Shown here piece after piece: positions 42,295 to 50,645 of a stretch of DNA of 64,000 nucleotides. The stretch comes from Bernardetia sp. ABR2-2B. Its GTDB lineage: Bacteria; Bacteroidota; Bacteroidia; Cytophagales; Bernardetiaceae. The stretch is taken from positions 4,663,001-4,727,000 of the forward strand of contig NZ_CP147020.1 of NCBI RefSeq assembly GCF_037126435.1, read 5' to 3'. Made by a program: the position numbers and the translations under genes. The first letter of the stretch is position 1. Each line of letters begins with the position of its first letter. The notes beneath the pieces were generated by a model that was not told where the DNA came from, ran no database searches, and saw only the letters and a program-made list of their open reading frames with translations.

Positions 42295-45200
42295 ATGAAA
42301 AATTTATACGCTTTTCTTCTTATTTTACTAACTAGTGGTTGTTTTTGGCAATCCTCTAATTTACTTGCACAACAGTATTCGTTTAGAGAGTTTGGCTTAG
42401 ACCATGGTTTGCCACAATCTGAAGTGCCGACACCACAAGCTGGTATGATAGATTCAAGAGGAAGGATTTGGGTCGGAACAAATGGAGGAGGAATCGGACT
42501 CTTAGAGCAAGAAAAATATAGGGTTTTTGGAGTAAAAGATGGGTTAAACAGTAATCTGATTAGCAGTATTGTAGAAGATAGTAGGGGAGATATTTGGGTA
42601 CTTTCACAAAATAAAAATATTTCAAAATATGATGGTGTAAATTTTACTTCCTTCCCAGAACTCAATGGAACAATGTCTTTAGGAGGAATTTTGTCTATTG
42701 ATAAGTGGCAAAACGTGTGGGTATTGGCTGCAGGAGCAGGAGTAGGGGTAAATAATACGCTATATTGGAAACCAAAAGACGAGAAAATATTTAGAGAATA
42801 CAAACAAACTGATTTAGGAGAACTCAAAACTTTAGGAACTGTAATAACACATACTGCTGATTTTGAAACATATCTTTCTCATAATGGCAAACAATTTCTA
42901 TTCAATGGTAAAAAATTTGAAGATGTTGATTACCCTAAAACACAGCTAAGTGATTCACTTTTTCAAGATAAAACTTTATTATTAGCACATAAAGATAGAA
43001 ACAAAAATCATTGGCTTTGGGCAACTAATCCAACAACCCGTAGAGGAAATCTTGTGTTCTTTGATACAGAAAAAAAGGAGTACGAAGAAATTATATTTCC
43101 ACCAAATCAGTTAGCAGGAGCTATACCAAATGCAGGTTGGCAAATTTATGTTACTTTAGATAACAGACTCTATGTGGTAGCACATAATATAAATACGGTA
43201 TTTATCTTTGATAAAAATAGAAATTTCGTAATTAGTTATACTAATGCCAATGGGCTGAATGGTTTTTTAGCTGCTAGTGGAGCTGTATTTGAAGATATTT
43301 ATGGCACTGTTTGGGTAGGTACTCGTGGCAAAGGAATGTTGCAGTTACCTGATGGGAAATTTACTAATTATACTGTAAAAGATGGTTTGCAAGGAGAAAT
43401 TATATTTTCTATTCACGAAGACACTAAAAATAGAGTTTGGTTAGGAAGTTCGGTAGGTGGAATTACAATATACGAAGATGACGTATTTAAAAAAGTTGTA
43501 CCTGCTTTGAGTAGGTTTGGTAGAATGTCAGGCTTTTTACAGATAGATTCCATAACTACTTATATTTCTGCTGGAACAGGTGTGTTAGAAATAAAAGAAG
43601 ATAAAGACAACAAAACATTTACAGCAAATCTTATAAATCCAAAATTTGGATTTGCTACCCCTACTTTTGCTAGGTGTATAACAAAAATAGATAGCGTTAT
43701 TTGGGTAGGAACACAAGGAACTGGAGTAGTAGGATATGATTTGAAAGACGATAGTCTAAAATATATATTTGGTCAAAATGAGCTAGGAGCAACTGCTGTA
43801 CTTGATACCAAAAAAGACTCAAAAGGAAATTATTGGTTTGCGACGTTTTCAGGGTTGGTAAAGTGGGACGGAAAAGGAATAGAGAAAGCTAACTTCAAGC
43901 GTTTTACAATTGCTGATGGATTAGGAGATAATTTGCTTCTTCAACTTTATATTGATAAAAAAGATATTGTTTGGATTATTGCTTATTCAGGTGGACTGAA
44001 TCGTTTTGATGGAAAAGAATTTCAAGTTTATCAAACTCCTCAAGGGCTTTCATCGGATATAGTTTATTCTATTCTACCTGTCAAAAATCAATTAGACCAG
44101 TTTTGGATAGGAACGCAGAGAGGACTCAATAAAGCTTATTTCAGAAATGATGGAAAACTAATGCGAGTAGAAGAGTATGGAAAAGAAGAAGGCTTTTTTG
44201 GAGATGAATCTAACTCAAAATCTATTTTAAGAGATTATAAAGACAATATTTGGGTAGGACATCTCAATGGAGTTACAAAAGGCGATTTTTCACAAGATAA
44301 AAAAACTATTCCTCCCACAACTTTTATTAGTGAAGTAAATCTAGGTTTGATACAAACTAATTGGAGTGATTCGGTTTACATCGATAATTTTGATTCACTT
44401 TCTAAATGGAATAATTTACCACAAAACTTAGAACTCGCTGCTGACCAAAATACAATAAATTTTGATTTTTATTCAGCCGATTTTTCTAACCCAAAAGATA
44501 TACAGTACCAATGGTGGTTAGAAGGTTTTAATAAGGATTGGCTTGTACCAACAAATAAAACAGAGGCTAATTATTCTAATCTCCCTGCCAAAAAATATAC
44601 TTTTCATGTCCGTTCAAGAGTAGGAGAAGAAGGAGAGTGGGGCGAAGAATCTACTTTTGATTTTAGAATAAGACCTTATTGGCATCAGACTTGGGTTGCA
44701 AGAATTGTAGGAATATTACTAATTTTTGGTGTCGTTTTAGGAGCGATAAAGCTAAGAACAAGTAGTTTAGAAGCTAGTAGGAGGCGTTTAGAGCAACAAG
44801 TAGAAGATCGAACTATTGAAGTTAGGAAACAAAACAATGAAATTTTAGATAAAAATCAAGAGTTAGAAGCACAACAATTACAACTTGCTCATGCTTACGA
44901 GGATATTCAAGAAAAAAATAAAAATATTACAGCTAGTATTACGTATGCAAAGCGCATTCAAGATGCCATGCTTCCTTCTGATGAGCGAATTAAAAGAATT
45001 ATAGAAAACTGTTTTGTATTCTTTAAGCCTCGTGATATTGTAAGTGGCGATTTTTATTGGATTACAGAGGTAGAAAATAAGACGGTTATTGCTGCTGTAG
45101 ATTGTACAGGACATGGCGTTCCAGGGGCATTTATGTCAGTCATTGGAAGTAATCTTTTATATGAAATAATTGAAAGTCAGCGTATTCTTTCTCCAGCCAA

Positions 45201-45678
45201 AATTTTGGATGCGCTCAATGAAAACGTACGTCGTCATCTAAATCAAGATCAAACTAATAATCGTGATGGAATGGATATGGCTATTTGTGTAATTGATAAA
45301 GAAACCAAAATTTTGACATTTGCAGGGGCAAAAAACCCTCTTCTTCATGTTCATGACGACAAATTTGAAATCATAAAAGGTGACCGTTTTCCGATTGGAG
45401 GCTTTGATAAGCACAAACAAAAACCTTTTACAGAACATACTATTATTCCTAGAAAAGATAGTGTCTTTTATATTTATTCTGATGGCTTTCAAGACCAGTT
45501 TGGAGGTTTGGAAGGACGAAAATATATGTCTAGGCGTTTTCAAGAATATCTAAAAACTATTTCTTCATTATCTACCGAAAAGCAAAAAGAAGAAATAACA
45601 CAAGAGTTTAGAGAATGGAAAGCCTCTGGGGAGGAGCGTCAAATAGATGATGTTTTAGTTATTGGTTTTAAGGTTTGA
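42295..45678 (+). CDS. Beta-propeller (Reg_prop)/Y_Y_Y sensor with SpoIIE phosphatase output
   Basis: An 1127-residue protein from the ATG at 42295, preceded by an AAGGA ribosome-binding site; an upstream TTG is unlikely. After a signal anchor, two seven-bladed propellers of two-component-regulator propeller repeats (e.g. GRIWVGTNGGGIG, GTVWVGTRGKGM, NRVWLGSSVGG) fill residues about 30-690; a Y_Y_Y domain follows (about 700-790), then one membrane helix (VARIVGILLIFGVVLGAI, near 800), a coiled coil, and a SpoIIE/PP2C domain from about 905. Catalytic signatures GDFYW, DCTGHGVPGAFMS, RDGMDM, FAGAKNPLL and YSDGFQDQFGG are intact. In hybrid two-component systems this sensor usually ends in a kinase and regulator; here it ends in a phosphatase, so it may feed a serine/threonine partner-switch. 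Confidence 0.9.
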   Translation: MKNLYAFLLILLTSGCFWQSSNLLAQQYSFREFGLDHGLPQSEVPTPQAGMIDSRGRIWVGTNGGGIGLLEQEKYRVFGVKDGLNSNLISSIVEDSRGDIWVLSQNKNISKYDGVNFTSFPELNGTMSLGGILSIDKWQNVWVLAAGAGVGVNNTLYWKPKDEKIFREYKQTDLGELKTLGTVITHTADFETYLSHNGKQFLFNGKKFEDVDYPKTQLSDSLFQDKTLLLAHKDRNKNHWLWATNPTTRRGNLVFFDTEKKEYEEIIFPPNQLAGAIPNAGWQIYVTLDNRLYVVAHNINTVFIFDKNRNFVISYTNANGLNGFLAASGAVFEDIYGTVWVGTRGKGMLQLPDGKFTNYTVKDGLQGEIIFSIHEDTKNRVWLGSSVGGITIYEDDVFKKVVPALSRFGRMSGFLQIDSITTYISAGTGVLEIKEDKDNKTFTANLINPKFGFATPTFARCITKIDSVIWVGTQGTGVVGYDLKDDSLKYIFGQNELGATAVLDTKKDSKGNYWFATFSGLVKWDGKGIEKANFKRFTIADGLGDNLLLQLYIDKKDIVWIIAYSGGLNRFDGKEFQVYQTPQGLSSDIVYSILPVKNQLDQFWIGTQRGLNKAYFRNDGKLMRVEEYGKEEGFFGDESNSKSILRDYKDNIWVGHLNGVTKGDFSQDKKTIPPTTFISEVNLGLIQTNWSDSVYIDNFDSLSKWNNLPQNLELAADQNTINFDFYSADFSNPKDIQYQWWLEGFNKDWLVPTNKTEANYSNLPAKKYTFHVRSRVGEEGEWGEESTFDFRIRPYWHQTWVARIVGILLIFGVVLGAIKLRTSSLEASRRRLEQQVEDRTIEVRKQNNEILDKNQELEAQQLQLAHAYEDIQEKNKNITASITYAKRIQDAMLPSDERIKRIIENCFVFFKPRDIVSGDFYWITEVENKTVIAAVDCTGHGVPGAFMSVIGSNLLYEIIESQRILSPAKILDALNENVRRHLNQDQTNNRDGMDMAICVIDKETKILTFAGAKNPLLHVHDDKFEIIKGDRFPIGGFDKHKQKPFTEHTIIPRKDSVFYIYSDGFQDQFGGLEGRKYMSRRFQEYLKTISSLSTEKQKEEITQEFREWKASGEERQIDDVLVIGFKV

Positions 45679-45786
45679 GAGTAAAAGAGCAAAACCAAAC
45701 TAATTTGTATAAAAAACGTTCTGTTAGCAAAGTAAATTCATTAAATTATTTTTTAGCCCAAAAACACTTTTCAATTTTATATAATT

Positions 45787-46284
45787 ATGGCAGTCAGCAG
45801 AGTTAAACTCGTAACATTATCAACGATAGGCATTATCTTACTTCTATTTTTCGGAGTAGGTAGTTTTTTTTATTTTGGTTCGTATAGTTCAGGAGATAGA
45901 GCAGGAGTAGTTATCAAAGTGAGTGAAAAAGGGTATATCTTCAAAACATGGGAAGGCGAAATGAACCTCAACGACCAAGGAAATACGATAGAAAAATTTG
46001 AGTTTTCGGTAGAAGAAGAAGAAACAAAAGTAATAGAAGACCTAAAAGATGCAGCCCTTACAGGTGAGCGTGTCAGAATTTCTTATGTAGAAAGGTATTA
46101 TACCTTTGCTTGGCGTGGAGATACAAAATATTTTATTACAGAAGTTGTTCGTAAGAAAAATAATGACTTGAGAAATGATAAAGAAGAAAGCCGAACAGAT
46201 TCTTCCATTACCGAAACAGAAGAAAGTCAGAATATAGAAAAAGAAGAACCCATAAGCACAGACACTACCATCCGTGAAATGTAA
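45787..46284 (+). CDS. Small membrane-anchored protein (often misnamed 6-phosphogluconate dehydrogenase)
   Basis: A 165-residue protein with an N-terminal membrane helix (LSTIGIILLLFFGVGSFFYF) and a soluble domain beginning YSSGDRAGVVIKVSEKGYIFKTWEGEMNL. This 'RAG.V.K.S.KG..FKTWEG' pattern marks a Bacteroidota family that databases sometimes label 6-phosphogluconate dehydrogenase, but there is no NADP-binding or sugar-phosphate domain, so the label is unjustified. The C-terminal 30 residues are low-complexity Glu/Ser/Thr. Probably an envelope protein of unknown function. Next gene follows at 15 bp. Confidence 0.75.
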   Translation: MAVSRVKLVTLSTIGIILLLFFGVGSFFYFGSYSSGDRAGVVIKVSEKGYIFKTWEGEMNLNDQGNTIEKFEFSVEEEETKVIEDLKDAALTGERVRISYVERYYTFAWRGDTKYFITEVVRKKNNDLRNDKEESRTDSSITETEESQNIEKEEPISTDTTIREM

Positions 46285-46299
46285 TCTTTTAGATATTTT

Positions 46300-46776
46300 A
46301 TGAAAACTCTTTCATTATTCTCGCCACGAAAAAAAATAGCCTTTAGTCTCTTCTTAGAAAAAATAGATTTCTCTACTTCTGAAAAAACTAAAGGCTATCA
46401 TACTATCAAAAAGACAGATATTGATTGTACTTATAATTCAATGTTTGATGAAAGAGAAGTCTTTTTAAATTGCGTATATAATTTTATATCAGCAAACCAG
46501 TTTGAAGAAAATACACATATAGAAGATGCTTTCTACAACTTAGAAGAGTTAGTTTATTTGATCCAAAAAGGCGTTAGAGTTGATGTTATTTTTATTCTCT
46601 CCGAAAGAAATAGAGTAATTACTCGTAATAAAGGAATTGAAGAGTACAAAATGCACAGCCGTTGGGTAGATATTTCGCCAGAAAGAATTTTAGAGACCTA
46701 TACTAAGTTTGAAAAAAAAATAACACAAATAAAAGACTATTGTGCTACACAAGCCATAAAAATAATAGAAATTTAA
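46300..46776 (+). CDS. Cytoplasmic protein of unknown function
   Basis: A 158-residue hydrophilic protein without signal or membrane segments. It has an aromatic and charged middle (DAFYNLEELVYLIQKGVRVDVIF) and a helical, lysine-rich C-terminus (ILETYTKFEKKITQIKDYC). I do not recognise a family. It follows the small membrane-anchored protein by 15 bp in the same direction, and ends 21 bp before the convergent kinase gene with no visible terminator. Confidence 0.65.
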   Translation: MKTLSLFSPRKKIAFSLFLEKIDFSTSEKTKGYHTIKKTDIDCTYNSMFDEREVFLNCVYNFISANQFEENTHIEDAFYNLEELVYLIQKGVRVDVIFILSERNRVITRNKGIEEYKMHSRWVDISPERILETYTKFEKKITQIKDYCATQAIKIIEI

Positions 46777-46797
46777 TATTAGAAATATGTTTGTGTA

Positions 46798-48192
46798 CTA
46801 TTTCTGATAGCCTACATTTTCATTTTCTTCATTTTCCTCTGTTTCTACGTGCTTAGGCAAGAAGATACTAAAATCTGTATATTCTCCCTCTTTAGAATCT
46901 ACTTGTATTTCTCCTTTATGAATATTTCTAACAATGTCATAACAAATAGAAAGTCCTAAACCTGTTCCCTCACCTGCTGGTTTGGTAGTGAAAAATGGAT
47001 TGAAGATTTTATCCATCATTTCTTGTGAAATTCCTGTTCCATTATCTCTAAAAACAATTTCTATATTATCCTCATGATTGATAGTTTTGACATTGAGCAT
47101 AGGCTCAAAGCTATCTCCTAATTTACGTTTTTTGTTGTAGAGTGCATACAAAGAATTACTAACAACATTCAAAAAGACACGCCCCAAATCTTGTGGAATA
47201 ATTTTGATGCTCTCAACCTTTGCATCAAGATTTGTATCAATCTTAGCTGCAAAACCTTTGTAATTATTGATTGTACTGTGATAGGCTAAACTAATATATT
47301 CTTGTAACATCGTATTGATGTGTGTTTCTTGATACACTCCTTTTCGATCTTGAGAGTGCATAAGCATATTATTAATGATGCTATCGGCACGTTTTCCATG
47401 TTCATGGATTTTTTCAGAGTTTTCATTCAAATTTTGAAGAATATCTTTAATATCTTCCACATCATCAGGCGTAATATCCTTCAAACTTCCCTCAACAATA
47501 TCTTTTCCTACATTGGCAAAAGTATCATTGAGTTCTACAATCATTTCTTTTGATAACTCCGAAAAATTAATAATAAAATTCAGAGGATTCTTTATCTCGT
47601 GTGCAATTCCCGCTGTTAGTTCTCCCAAGGAAGCTAGTTTCTCTTGAGCAATAACTTGCTTTTGAGCGTTTTTGAGTTTGCTAAGTGTTGTTTCTAACTT
47701 AAAGTTAGTTTCTTTTATTTGAGAAAGAGCCTTTTTGAGTTCTGAAGTTCGCTCTTCTACTCTGCGTTCTAGCTCTGATTTATGACTTTTTTCTAATTTT
47801 ATAATACTCAAATACGCATTGATTCGGCTTGTAAGCTGATAATCATCAATCGGTTTGGTCAAATAATCGGTTGCACCTAGTGAAAAACCTTTTTCTTTAA
47901 ATTCCTCTGATTTATAAGCTGCTGTAAGGAAAACAATCGGAATATTTTTTGTTTTCTTACGGCTACGAATAAGTTTTGCTGTTTGGAAACCATCCATTTC
48001 AGGCATCTGAATATCCAAAATAATAAGGTCAACGGGTTCACGCATCAAAACCTCTAAGGCCTCAATACCCGAATTTGCCTCTACAATTTCGATTTCTTCA
48101 AAATGTTCTTCCAATAATGCACGAAGAGTAAATAAATTACTCGGAACATCATCTACAATAAGTACCTGAATAGGAGAGAGTTGCTCAGACAT
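46798..48192 (-). CDS. REC-histidine kinase hybrid (cytoplasmic)
   Basis: A 464-residue two-component protein without membrane segments. An N-terminal receiver domain (about 8-125) has the phosphate-accepting aspartate D60 in LIILDIQMPEMDG and the lysine K113 in YLTKPIDDY. A coiled coil (about 130-185) leads to the HisKA region AGIAHEIKNPLNF with the phospho-histidine H198, and a HATPase_c domain with NSLYALYNKK, DNGTGI, NPFFTTK and GTGLGLSICYDIV. Such REC-first kinases usually act in phosphorelays, taking phosphate from another kinase or tuned by a cognate regulator. No response-regulator partner is adjacent. The upstream intergenic region holds a perfect 10-bp inverted repeat. Confidence 0.92.
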   Translation of the reverse strand: MSEQLSPIQVLIVDDVPSNLFTLRALLEEHFEEIEIVEANSGIEALEVLMREPVDLIILDIQMPEMDGFQTAKLIRSRKKTKNIPIVFLTAAYKSEEFKEKGFSLGATDYLTKPIDDYQLTSRINAYLSIIKLEKSHKSELERRVEERTSELKKALSQIKETNFKLETTLSKLKNAQKQVIAQEKLASLGELTAGIAHEIKNPLNFIINFSELSKEMIVELNDTFANVGKDIVEGSLKDITPDDVEDIKDILQNLNENSEKIHEHGKRADSIINNMLMHSQDRKGVYQETHINTMLQEYISLAYHSTINNYKGFAAKIDTNLDAKVESIKIIPQDLGRVFLNVVSNSLYALYNKKRKLGDSFEPMLNVKTINHEDNIEIVFRDNGTGISQEMMDKIFNPFFTTKPAGEGTGLGLSICYDIVRNIHKGEIQVDSKEGEYTDFSIFLPKHVETEENEENENVGYQK

Positions 48193-48256
48193 GCGTCTTT
48201 TTTTAGATTAATTATTTTAATTTGTCTTCTGATTTTGTAATGATAAAAATCAATTT

Positions 48257-48283
48257 AAACTACTAAACGGTGCTTAGTAGTTT
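48257..48283. other. Perfect inverted repeat upstream of the kinase gene
   Basis: AAACTACTAA/TTAGTAGTTT with a seven-base loop ACGGTGC, 65 bp upstream of the kinase start on the minus strand, enclosed by GATAAA/TTTATC. It could be an operator or a structured leader; I see no T-tract. The rest of the gap 48193-48510 holds no other feature. Confidence 0.4.
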
Positions 48284-48510
48284 ATCAAACCAATTATAAA
48301 TATACAATTTTATAAATACCTTTACAATTTTACATCTTTCTTTGCAATAATACAACCTTATTCAACTACTATTTTGTTTAACATTCATTTTTTAGACAAA
48401 AATAGAGTTTAGTTCTATGAATGAGTTAAAATTAAATCAGTTTATTTCAAAAATACTTTAGTTATCTTTATAAATTCTATCAAAAATGAATTTGAAAAAA
48501 AGAGTATGTT

Positions 48511-49356
48511 ATGGCTTATCACTTAAACGAAAAAGTAATTTTAATCACAGGAGCTTCTGGAGGAATTGGTTTTGCGTGTGCAAAAGCTTTTTACGAACAA
48601 GGAGCAAAATTAGTTTTGACAGATTTATCTACTGAAAATCTGAAAAAGCAGGTTAAAGAAAATAATTTTGATGAAGATAGAATTTTACTTTTAGAACTCA
48701 ATGTAATAGACAAAAAACAGACAAAAAGTGTAATAGAACAAACAATTACTCACTTTGGAAAGCTAGATATTGTTTTTGCCAACGCAGGAATTGCAGCCAG
48801 TCCACCCAAAACATTTTTGAAAATGAGTGAAACAGAATTTGAACACGTAGTAGAAGTAGATTTATTCGGCGTTAGTAGAGTTATAAAAGCTAGTTTGCCA
48901 GAGATTATCAAAAATAAAGGACAAGTTATTATTACTTCATCGGCGTACTCTTTTTTTAATGGAATTTTTAATACGCCTTATGCGACCTCTAAGGCAGCGA
49001 TAGAGATGTTGGGGCGTTCACTTCGTTCTGAATTAGCTTACACAGGTGCAACAGCAATGGTTTTGTATCCTGGTTGGGTAGATACTCCGATTACAAAAGT
49101 TGTTTTTGGTGGAGATGATACAGCTACAAAACTAGCAAATTTGGTTATTCCATCTTATTTTTTGAATCCTGTTCCTCCCAAAATCATAGCAGAAGCTCTT
49201 TTAAAAGGAATCAAAAAGCGTTCTCATCGTGTCTTTAGTCCAAAGCGATGGGGTTTTATGTGGTTTATTCAAACTATTCTGACCATTTTTGGAGATAGTA
49301 GTTTAGGAAAAAACAAAAAAGTACAGAAACTGATTGAAGAATCCGACAGAAAATAA
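48511..49356 (+). CDS. Short-chain dehydrogenase/reductase
   Basis: A 281-residue classical SDR. Cofactor-binding motif TGASGGIG at residues 13-20, NAGIA at 91-95, and the catalytic triad serine (about S144 in ITSSAYSF), Y157 and K161 in PYATSKAAIEML. The acidic D38 in LVLTDLS suggests NAD preference. The C-terminal 60 residues hold an extra helix-rich segment (WGFMWFIQTILTIFGDSSLG). Substrate is unknown. It is followed 15 bp later by a phosphatase-like gene on the same strand, so they may share a transcript. Confidence 0.9.
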   Translation: MAYHLNEKVILITGASGGIGFACAKAFYEQGAKLVLTDLSTENLKKQVKENNFDEDRILLLELNVIDKKQTKSVIEQTITHFGKLDIVFANAGIAASPPKTFLKMSETEFEHVVEVDLFGVSRVIKASLPEIIKNKGQVIITSSAYSFFNGIFNTPYATSKAAIEMLGRSLRSELAYTGATAMVLYPGWVDTPITKVVFGGDDTATKLANLVIPSYFLNPVPPKIIAEALLKGIKKRSHRVFSPKRWGFMWFIQTILTIFGDSSLGKNKKVQKLIEESDRK

Positions 49357-49371
49357 AAATCAATAAAATTT

Positions 49372-49698
49372 ATGCAAGAAAGACCAAAATTTTTAGTAGT
49401 CTGTGGAAAAAATAAAAAACGCAGCCGAACAGCCGAATCTATTTTCAAAAATGATGATCGCTTTGCTATTCGTTCGGTGGGTGTAAGCCCAAAGAGCAAC
49501 CGAAAAATCACAGAAAAGGATATTGAATGGGCAGATTTGATTTTGGTAATGGAAAATGACCTCAAACAAAAAATCAAAAAAATCTATTCTCATTTAGAAA
49601 TTCCAGAAATTGAAGTTTTGAATATTCCAGATGAATATGAATTTATGGATGAAGAACTTATCGGACTTTTGATAGAAAAAATTAGCTCTTTTTTATGA
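49372..49698 (+). CDS. Low-molecular-weight protein-tyrosine-phosphatase-like protein
   Basis: A 108-residue protein with the phosphate-binding loop VVCGKNKKRSRTAESIF near the N-terminus, i.e. Cys-x5-Arg-Ser (C11, R17). An aspartate in LNIPDEYEFMDEE matches the general acid position of the low-molecular-weight family. It is shorter than the canonical 150-residue enzymes, as in the YfkJ-like short group. It may dephosphorylate tyrosine or arsenate-type substrates; activity is not proved. The stop overlaps the start of the next gene by 4 bp. Confidence 0.8.
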   Translation: MQERPKFLVVCGKNKKRSRTAESIFKNDDRFAIRSVGVSPKSNRKITEKDIEWADLILVMENDLKQKIKKIYSHLEIPEIEVLNIPDEYEFMDEELIGLLIEKISSFL

Positions 49699-50414
49699 AA
49701 AAAAACAAATTTTTAATAATTATTTTTGCTTTCTCTCTTCTTATAGAGGTAAATAGTTCTTTTGCACAAAGTTTAAATGACCAAGAACAAGTTGAAAAAT
49801 ATTTAGAGCAACTCAACAACCAAAAATTTGATGAAGAAGATTTTGGAGAAGACTACGAAGAGAAATACTATGAAGGAAAAGTAATTTATTCGCCAGATTC
49901 TTTATTTAAGATTTTTACGTTTAGTGGAGATGCTTATTTTGCTTATTTTACAAGTATTTCAAAATCTTATATCCATATTCTAAATTCAGAAGGACAGACA
50001 AAGAAGGTAATAGAAGAAATTAATTTTGATGGAATAATAGGAATCTATAAGCTTTCAGAAAGTAATTATTTGGTTTTAGAAAAGAGGGAAAACAAAGTTT
50101 CTTCTGTTAATTATGTATCTTACATGATGGCGAGTTGGTTAGTTTTAGATATAGAAAATGGGTCAATAGACTTCAAGCAGATTGACATAGAAAAAGACGA
50201 ACAAAAACTAACTTATTCTACGCAAGAATATAACCTTGACTATACTTTACAAGCCGATATTTTTTATTCTACTCAAAATAATCAACTTGTTTTTGAATAC
50301 AGTATAATAGAAGAAGATAATCAAGAACCTTTACATTTTATAAGAGTTACTTATGAATGGAAAAATGATTTTTTTATTTTAATGAGAGAAGAGAAACGTG
50401 CTTATAAAAAATAA
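49695..50414 (+). CDS. Exported protein of unknown function
   Basis: A 239-residue protein with a Sec signal (FLIIIFAFSLLIEVNSSFAQ). The mature part begins with an acidic, Glu/Asp-rich stretch (QLNNQKFDEEDFGEDYEEKY) and continues with beta strands rich in tyrosine and serine (YKLSESNYLVLEKRENKVSS). It overlaps the phosphatase-like gene by the ATGA at 49695-49698, so translation is coupled. Function is unknown and I recognise no family. Confidence 0.7.
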   Translation: MKKNKFLIIIFAFSLLIEVNSSFAQSLNDQEQVEKYLEQLNNQKFDEEDFGEDYEEKYYEGKVIYSPDSLFKIFTFSGDAYFAYFTSISKSYIHILNSEGQTKKVIEEINFDGIIGIYKLSESNYLVLEKRENKVSSVNYVSYMMASWLVLDIENGSIDFKQIDIEKDEQKLTYSTQEYNLDYTLQADIFYSTQNNQLVFEYSIIEEDNQEPLHFIRVTYEWKNDFFILMREEKRAYKK

Positions 50415-50507
50415 CATAAAGTCAATTTTTTCTTGACAATACGTATAATACCTTTTAGAAAAATTAGAAAAATAACCTCACAAATTAGGCAAATATCAAA
50501 AAATAAG

Positions 50508-50515
50508 TACCTTTG
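50508..50515 (+). promoter_or_regulatory. -7 box TACCTTTG upstream of topA
   Basis: TACCTTTGT fits TAnnTTTG, giving a leader of about 125 nt before the topA ATG at 50646. The leader holds no clear hairpin or riboswitch. Confidence 0.5.
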
Positions 50516-50645
50516 TTTTTTCTATATCTTATTTTTATTCGTTAAAATAGCCTAACATTTTTTCAACTTTATGCGTTAGGCAGGTAGAAAAAGATATTGA
50601 AAAGCTCATAAATTAGACAAAAAAGCCAAATTTATATAAAATAAC

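Noticed and set aside
42120-42827. 235-codon frame on the minus strand, rich in Ser/Pro/Lys
   Set aside because: It is antisense to the start of the propeller gene, has no recognisable domain, and the plus-strand protein has clear repeats and export signal.
45787-46284. Label 6-phosphogluconate dehydrogenase
   Set aside because: No Rossmann or sugar-phosphate dehydrogenase domain; only one membrane helix and a small domain.
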